Of a stretch of DNA of 64,000 bases, positions 59,133 through 64,000 are shown piece by piece. The stretch spans positions 3,372,001-3,436,000 of the forward strand of contig NZ_CP042467.1 of the NCBI RefSeq assembly GCF_007993755.1, given 5' to 3'. The translations under genes and the position numbers were made by a program. A model generated the notes under the pieces. The model searched no databases and was not told the origin of the DNA. It was given only the letters and a program-made list of their open reading frames with translations. This DNA comes from Microvenator marinus. Lineage in GTDB: Bacteria; Myxococcota_A; Bradymonadia; Bradymonadales; Bradymonadaceae. Numbering within the stretch: position 1 is the first letter of the stretch; each line of letters starts with the position of its first letter.

Positions 59133-60658
59133 GCCTTTCCTTCGGCAACCACTTCACAGAGGGCAGCCAGCCATCGCACGTGCTGGGCCATGAATTCTAA
59201 CGTCGTAAATTCTTTCTCACTCTCGGGCGCAAAATAACCGGTCCCGAGGTTCGCCACGCCAATCCCGCGCTCCAAGAACGGGTCCACCCCGGTGCCTCCA
59301 CGGATCGGCTGGATTTGGCTCTCCACTCCGGCCTTTGCACCCGCCGCAAGTGCCCATTTCACAAGCTCTGGGCGCTCCTTAAGATGAGGGCCCATATTGA
59401 TGTACTGGCTTGAAACCTGAACCTTACGGCTGCCGGCGAGTCGGCGCACGTGTTCCTCGCGCTCCTTGAGCATCTCCGGCGCAAAGTCGCGCAGGCGAAT
59501 ATCGAGACGAAAACCATCTTCCACGGGCAAAATCCGATAGGGTTGCGAATAGCCGTCAAAACCAGAGGAATCCTCGGCGGCGAGCGTGAAACCCGGGTTT
59601 GAGTTCAGGAATTCCCAAACAAATCGAAGAGCGTCCGCTGCAGCACTTTGCCCGCGATAGGCCTCGACCTTCTCCATCTTCCACGAGGCGCCACGCACGA
59701 TATGTGGCCCGACCACGTCCCGCAGCGTCTTTTCAAGCGCCTTAGCGGCATCTTCGTTGTAGGCAATGCAGTGCGCTACGGCATCACAATCACGCATGGA
59801 GTCGGACTCGAACCCAATCCACGCGACGGGCGTGCCTTCCAACGCGTTCAAAACCTCGGCCGCAAGACGCGTGGCAGGCCGGTGGCCCTCAGCCCATGCG
59901 GTTGCGCCGTGAGTGTTCACGCCGCCAATCGTCAATTTGTAGACTTGGCCGTCCACCGGCGCGAGCCTTCCCTCAAAGAACACCGATGCCGCTGACGCGT
60001 TAAAATTCTCGATATTGATCTCGAAAGGGTCCAAACCGTCGATCGTGTAGCCGGAGCGCACGCCGCGCTCAGCCAGGAAATCCGCGACGCTCTCCAAAGC
60101 CTCCATGCGCCCAATCTCCTCGTCCGGCCTCGCGATGATATAGAGCCCAGGGTGGCTGAGCTCAGGATTCGCCTGCAAATGCTGGATGAGCGTCATCAAA
60201 TAGGTAAGTCCGAGCTTGTCGTCGAGCCCAAATGGAGACACGCCGTTCCCAAATACAAGCTCTTGGCCGAGGTACCGACTCAGGGCTGGATAATTCGCAA
60301 CGCTCACTCTCAAATTCGGGTTCTCAGGGTACGGAATAGCCTCACCGTCCCAAGACGCGAGGCGGTTTAGCGACTCCATCGGTTGCGTGCCCCGCGCTGT
60401 GTCTAAATGGACCATCATCGCGATCTCGGGAGCCGTTCCCGAGGCATGACGGGCCGGCCAATACGCCACAGTATTCGCGAACTCGTCACGCGTGACTTGG
60501 CCTCCTAGACTGGAGAAAAATTCGGCCAGATACTCAGCTAAGACTGTCTGGCCGGTTGTGCTCGGAATCGTCTCACTGGACTCATCTGACGCGCTCTCGA
60601 TGGCCACAACTGCTTCAAGGTTCTTGAGGGAAAGCTCTTTTAACTCAGGCAAACTCAT
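59129..60658 (-). CDS. Peptidase T-like M20 aminopeptidase
   Basis: The protein is 509 aa. The M20 zinc signature is visible: MMVHLDTARG (H-x-D), DDKLGLTYLM (D-D-K) and RPDEEIGR (E-E), with an inserted dimerisation domain from about 210. The N-terminal SLPELKELSLKNLEAVVAIESASDESS and the length fit tripeptidase PepT. It cleaves N-terminal residues from tripeptides in the cytoplasm. It overlaps the outer-membrane factor gene by 4 nt, an unexplained pairing of peptidase with efflux genes. Confidence 0.8.
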   Translation of the reverse strand: MSLPELKELSLKNLEAVVAIESASDESSETIPSTTGQTVLAEYLAEFFSSLGGQVTRDEFANTVAYWPARHASGTAPEIAMMVHLDTARGTQPMESLNRLASWDGEAIPYPENPNLRVSVANYPALSRYLGQELVFGNGVSPFGLDDKLGLTYLMTLIQHLQANPELSHPGLYIIARPDEEIGRMEALESVADFLAERGVRSGYTIDGLDPFEINIENFNASAASVFFEGRLAPVDGQVYKLTIGGVNTHGATAWAEGHRPATRLAAEVLNALEGTPVAWIGFESDSMRDCDAVAHCIAYNEDAAKALEKTLRDVVGPHIVRGASWKMEKVEAYRGQSAAADALRFVWEFLNSNPGFTLAAEDSSGFDGYSQPYRILPVEDGFRLDIRLRDFAPEMLKEREEHVRRLAGSRKVQVSSQYINMGPHLKERPELVKWALAAGAKAGVESQIQPIRGGTGVDPFLERGIGVANLGTGYFAPESEKEFTTLEFMAQHVRWLAALCEVVAEGKA

Positions 60659-60767
60659 GGACGTTCTCGTGTTTCGAGGTATAACGTGAGGGACAATAGC
60701 GCGCAGGGGCGTCGTGCGCTAGAGTCGGGGGACGAGCACAAGAAATAAAAACAAAGGATGGAGAGAC

Positions 60768-61904
60768 ATGTCTCACGTAGAAGTTGAAAAACAAGGTTGG
60801 TTTTCACGAATCAAAGAGTCATTTGGCGGCATATTTGTTGGCCTCTTGATGGTTATCGTCGCATTCCCGTTACTCTTTTGGAACGAAGGTCGCGCGGTCA
60901 AACGCGCACAAGACTTGGAATTCGGCGCCGGTTCGGTGCTCACGGTGACCGGCATGCTTCCTGCCAACGACGGAAAGCTCGTTCACATCACGGGTCCGGC
61001 AATCCCAGAAGGTGAGCTTACCGACAAAGAGTTCGGGGTTAGCGCGCCAGCCATCAAGCTCGTGCGAAACGTCGAGATGTTCCAGTGGAAGGAGAACGTA
61101 AAGACCTCCAAAGACAAGAATATGGGCGGCTCCGAGACTACCAAGAAGGAGTACACCTATGAGACGGCATGGTCCTCAACCGTGGTTGATTCGTCCAAGT
61201 TCAAACAGGCTAATGCCCACACCAACCCCAAAAGTATGCCCTATCCGTCCGAGACTTTGACCTCGAGTGTGGTCAAGCTCAAGGATTATGTGCTCGCGCA
61301 ATCCATCATCGAAAAGGTCCCAGCCGACCAACCTCTGCTTCTCCAAAACGCCAAACTCCCCGAGAATTCGAAGCTTCACGAAGGCTATATTTACATCGGG
61401 AAAGACCCGAATATGCCCGATGTGGGCGATGTGCGGATCAAGTTCAGCGTGGCTCCAGCTGGCGAGCTCTCAGTGGTTGGCGGACAAAAGGGCGATGTGC
61501 TCGACATCTATACTCACGAAAAGCTCAACAACCCTATCGTACTCTTGGAAAAAGGTGCGAAGACCGCACCTGAGATGTTCGAGGCCGCCGAACAAGCCAA
61601 CGTGGTCATGACCTGGGTCCTGCGCTTTGTGGGCTTCCTGCTCATGTTCTTCGGCTTCAAGCTCGTCACTCGTCCGATCAGTGTACTTGCCGACGTGATC
61701 CCGGCGCTCGGTAGCGCCGTGGGATGTGCTTCCGGCTTCGTGTCGTTCTTTGTCGCGGGCGCGCTCTCGCTGATCACCATCGCTATCGGCTGGATCTTCT
61801 ACCGTCCTCTGATCGGCATCCTGCTCTTTGTGATAGGCGCCGCGCTCATCGGCGGAGCGGTGTTCTTCTTTATGAAACAGAAGAAGGCTGCCGCAGCAGC
61901 ATAA
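60768..61904 (+). CDS. TMEM43-family membrane protein
   Basis: The protein is 378 aa. One helix near 23-42 (GIFVGLLMVIVAFPLLFWNEGRAVKRA) carries the WNEGRAV motif of the TMEM43 (DUF1625) family, and a hydrophobic cluster of three or four helices lies at about 285-370. Between them is a large extracytoplasmic region with a VEMFQWKEN segment. The family function in bacteria is unknown; in animals TMEM43 is an inner-nuclear-membrane protein. GGAGAG precedes the ATG by 3-8 nt. It is alone in its transcription unit, divergent from the pepT-like gene. Confidence 0.85.
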   Translation: MSHVEVEKQGWFSRIKESFGGIFVGLLMVIVAFPLLFWNEGRAVKRAQDLEFGAGSVLTVTGMLPANDGKLVHITGPAIPEGELTDKEFGVSAPAIKLVRNVEMFQWKENVKTSKDKNMGGSETTKKEYTYETAWSSTVVDSSKFKQANAHTNPKSMPYPSETLTSSVVKLKDYVLAQSIIEKVPADQPLLLQNAKLPENSKLHEGYIYIGKDPNMPDVGDVRIKFSVAPAGELSVVGGQKGDVLDIYTHEKLNNPIVLLEKGAKTAPEMFEAAEQANVVMTWVLRFVGFLLMFFGFKLVTRPISVLADVIPALGSAVGCASGFVSFFVAGALSLITIAIGWIFYRPLIGILLFVIGAALIGGAVFFFMKQKKAAAAA

Positions 61905-61997
61905 GGCCGCGTAAGACAGCGGTTTGCGTAATCGCCTGGGGTTCGCTATGATGCCCAAGCAAGTACATCGGGGAGTTATCTACGAGACGGAGGGAAC

Positions 61998-62486
61998 ATG
62001 AAAAAACTATTCTTAATAATGGCGGCTGCAGGCCTTTGGGCATGCGGCGACGCGCAAGCCCCAGCACAAGACGAGGGCGAGGCGTGTGAAGGACCTTCGG
62101 ATGCCCTCATCTGCCAGGCCAGAGGCGCAAATTGCGGAGTGGTGACTCTCGTAGATTTTTGCGGTGTAGAGCGCACCGTAGACTGCGGTTCAGATTGCAG
62201 CTGCACCCCTGAGTCTGATGAAGAATTCTGTGCAAGTCATAACCGGTCTTGCGGTGAATATGATGCAAGGGATAACTGCGGTCAGACGAGAGAGGTCGAT
62301 TGTGGCTCGTGCACCGGCTCAGATTCTTGCCTCATGCTAAGTGGGTCTAGCCGTTGTTCCGGCCCGAACTCAAGCACAGGATCAACGGCAAGGACTTCCT
62401 CGAGTGGCTGTCCTGTGGGCTACGGTGCATCGGGCGGAGGATGCCAGCCCGTGGTCAAGCAACGGGAGAGATACTGGAACAACTGA
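61998..62486 (+). CDS. Cysteine-rich small lipoprotein
   Basis: The protein is 162 aa. The signal peptide ends in GLWAC (lipobox). The body has about 18 Cys, with a repeated pattern (CGVERTVDCGSDCSC, CGQTREVDCGSC), indicating disulfide-linked small domains, and a Ser/Thr/Gly-rich tail. GGAGGG precedes the ATG. A strong terminator (62519-62546) follows. Function unknown. Confidence 0.75.
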   Translation: MKKLFLIMAAAGLWACGDAQAPAQDEGEACEGPSDALICQARGANCGVVTLVDFCGVERTVDCGSDCSCTPESDEEFCASHNRSCGEYDARDNCGQTREVDCGSCTGSDSCLMLSGSSRCSGPNSSTGSTARTSSSGCPVGYGASGGGCQPVVKQRERYWNN

Positions 62487-62518
62487 GACCTCGGGCAAGA
62501 CTCAAGAAAGACAAAACA

Positions 62519-62546
62519 AAAGGCCAGTCGCATGACTGGCCTTTTT
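62519..62546. terminator. Bidirectional intrinsic terminator
   Basis: An 11-bp stem AAAGGCCAGTC/GACTGGCCTTT around a GCAT loop, with T's after it on the plus strand and A's before it, giving a U-run in both directions. It lies between the two convergent genes ending at 62486 and 62572 and should end both. Confidence 0.9.
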
Positions 62547-62571
62547 GGTTTCATCCAGAATTTCTAAGAGA

Positions 62572-63420
62572 TTAGAACTTCATTTGGACGTTGGTACCGA
62601 AGCTGATCGCCATGATGTCGGTACCAGGATTCTCAGCGCCTTCAGCAAGGCTTACGAAGCCTGGGAACATCAACTGGAGCGCTACGTCAACGACGTTTCC
62701 ACCAGCGAGCAAGGTGTATCCTGCGTGGATACCGAATGGGATTGCGCCAGCGTCGGTTTCAAACTCAGGAAGAACAAGTCCGGTTTCGGCTCCAACAAAA
62801 ATCTTTGGAGTGACGCTTTGAGTAAAGCGAACTGGAATCACAAGGCTCTTGCCGAGCTCGTCTCCAAAGTTAAGTGGGAAGAAGAGACCCGTGTCGAGGC
62901 GTGAGTTTCCACCAAAACGGAAGAGGAAAGGAACACCAACATTCAAGCCAAAGTCGAGGCCTTCAGAAATTGGCACCGATGCCGTCAGGCGAACACCAGC
63001 GTCGAAGTTTCCGAGGTCCATCGCGTAGGTTGCGAATACAGGAATTGCGGAGATAAGGTCTCCCTCAGCGCCTTCTGGTTGAATAAGCAGAAGAGGAAGC
63101 ATCACACCTGCTTCGAGCTCCGGGGTAATCCCGTAAGCGGCACCGACATTCATCACACCAGTGCTCAAATCGAGCTCGAAGTCTCCCTCACCGAACACAG
63201 CGCGGTTGTAGTTGAAACCCGGGCCATTGCTTCCGAACGCCGAAGCGTTTCCAAGAGCCTGGGTTGAGGTTGGGCCCGCAAGAATGGTCAGGCTTCCCTG
63301 AGCTGCGGTCATGTTACGCGCTGCGTACTTACCACCAAGGCCTTCACGGCGCTCAGCAGATGCATCAGCAGTCATCGCAAGAGTAAGAATTGAAACGGTC
63401 AATACTTGAGCTAATCTCAT
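62572..63420 (-). CDS. Outer-membrane protein, porin-like beta-barrel
   Basis: About 282 aa. A signal peptide is cut near DASA. The mature part is made of alternating hydrophobic/Gly strands (ELEAGVMLPLLLIQPEG, DAGVRLTASVPISEGLDFGLNVGVPFLFRFGG) and ends NVQMKF, a BAM-type C-terminal Phe. The ATG at 63420 (the second of two) has GAGG 6 nt upstream. It is likely the major product of its own promoter in the 210-nt gap to the right. Confidence 0.75.
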   Translation of the reverse strand: MRLAQVLTVSILTLAMTADASAERREGLGGKYAARNMTAAQGSLTILAGPTSTQALGNASAFGSNGPGFNYNRAVFGEGDFELDLSTGVMNVGAAYGITPELEAGVMLPLLLIQPEGAEGDLISAIPVFATYAMDLGNFDAGVRLTASVPISEGLDFGLNVGVPFLFRFGGNSRLDTGLFFPLNFGDELGKSLVIPVRFTQSVTPKIFVGAETGLVLPEFETDAGAIPFGIHAGYTLLAGGNVVDVALQLMFPGFVSLAEGAENPGTDIMAISFGTNVQMKF

Positions 63421-63633
63421 CATCTACCTCACAGGTTGGGCCTTCAAATGGCCACAGGTTAGAAAAAACTCATCATTTAGTACTTCTCGACCAGCCTGCT
63501 CGCTTGATAACATGTAGTTTGAATCTGTCGATAAAAAAGTTGATCTCATATACAGTTCATGACGCAGGTAGTCATAGGTCTGCCCCCTAGACGAGGCTCG
63601 ACCGCGCTTTATTCACATCGGTAAGAGAGAAAA

Positions 63634-64000
63634 ATGCGATTTTCGATTCAAAAACACGAAGCCATTGACCTCCACTACGTTTTAAGGCTCGAAGTTGGCG
63701 ACCAAATCCGGTCCTGGGCGGTCCCCCGCGGCCCCTCTCCAGACCCGCGCGTCAAGCGCCTCGCCATTCCCGTTGAAGAATCTTGCGCGCTAGATTTCGA
63801 AGGCATCTATCCCCCAGGAAGCACCGATAAAATCATCGTCTGGGATACCGGCGAGTACACCCCTTTTGAACTCGATGGCGAGCCGATGTCGGTGGAGGAA
63901 AGTCTGAGCGAAGGTAAATTAGAGTTCACGCTGCACGGCCAAAAACTCCAAGGTGGCTTCCAACTACTCCGAATCGACGACCCCGACGAGCGCTGGCTCC
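63634..64000 (+). CDS. LigD-type 3'-phosphoesterase domain protein (cut by window end)
   Basis: The frame from ATG 63634 stays open to the window end (122 codons). It shows FSIQKHEAIDLHYVLRLE, IRSWAVPRGPSPDPRVKRLAIPVE, FEGIYPPGS, KIIVWDTGEYTP and LSEGKLEFTLHGQKLQGGFQLLR. This matches the phosphoesterase (PE) domain of LigD, which trims 3'-phosphates and ribonucleotides at double-strand breaks in bacterial non-homologous end joining. It may be a stand-alone PE protein or the N-terminus of a longer LigD; the window cuts it before this can be decided. GAGAGAAA precedes the ATG. Not visible as a complete frame because no stop is reached. Confidence 0.85.
   Translation, partial: MRFSIQKHEAIDLHYVLRLEVGDQIRSWAVPRGPSPDPRVKRLAIPVEESCALDFEGIYPPGSTDKIIVWDTGEYTPFELDGEPMSVEESLSEGKLEFTLHGQKLQGGFQLLRIDDPDERWL

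Noticed and set aside
1-64000. tRNA and rRNA genes
   Set aside because: I searched by eye for T-loop/anticodon patterns and rRNA landmarks and found none; a covariance search (tRNAscan-SE, Rfam) would be decisive.

Overview
The window reads as chromosomal DNA of a free-living Gram-negative bacterium of the Myxococcota/deltaproteobacterial type, possibly close to Bradymonadales. This is inferred from content, not from a marker gene. The support is many short lipoproteins with Asp/Pro/Glu-rich linkers, DNDGDG calcium-type repeats, secreted repeats like the AgmX/PglI C-terminal domain, HEAT-repeat fusions and outer-membrane beta-barrels. Coding density is high and many genes overlap by 1-8 nt (ATGA, GTGA, TGATG). 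I saw no rRNA, tRNA, CRISPR array, insertion sequence or prophage.

1-11.1 kb is mostly envelope: a cut gene, an outer-membrane barrel, a peptidoglycan glycosyltransferase with an AsmA-like stalk overlapping a dicarboxylate symporter, a membrane sulfatase-like enzyme with a helical-repeat tail, a von Willebrand A lipoprotein and a secreted phospholipase D-type protein. A 250-nt gap rich in hairpins (11.1-11.34 kb) follows. 11.3-20.6 kb holds a ThiO-like oxidase and a probable 3,5-diaminohexanoate dehydrogenase, a HEAT-ClpB-like ATPase, dnaX with a clear slippage site for making gamma, a degenerate RtcR-like regulator and rfbA.

20.6-24.3 kb looks like a small accessory island: three lipoproteins (two apparently paralogous), two gene remnants sharing a 46-49 bp repeat, and an addiction-module/RelE-ParE pair. 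24.3-34.8 kb carries a dynamin-like GTPase, an M48 protease and a pair of large beta-propeller-like lipoproteins. 34.8-37.2 kb encodes an XRE regulator and the NrfHA respiratory ammonifying nitrite reductase, whose first haem site is CxxCH. 37.4-41.6 kb is a run of secreted proteins, including six copies of one two-cysteine domain over two genes.

41.6-46.1 kb has htpG, a BrnTA toxin-antitoxin pair with a palindromic operator, an HhH protein with a histone-like tail, and rfbB. 46.2-50.2 kb is a lipoprotein operon that includes a cytochrome c/copper monooxygenase fusion and a metalloprotease-like protein. 50.2-64 kb holds prmC, a mogA/moaB gene, recQ, a LarA-family gene, a pepT-OMF-RND operon, a TMEM43 homologue, a Cys-rich lipoprotein, an outer-membrane protein, and the start of a LigD-type 3'-phosphoesterase gene cut by the window end.

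The sequence features most worth checking are the dnaX slippage site, the fusions and degenerate AAA+ proteins (HEAT-Clp, RtcR-like), the cytochrome-monooxygenase operon, the two-cysteine repeat genes, and the structured gap at 11.1-11.34 kb.
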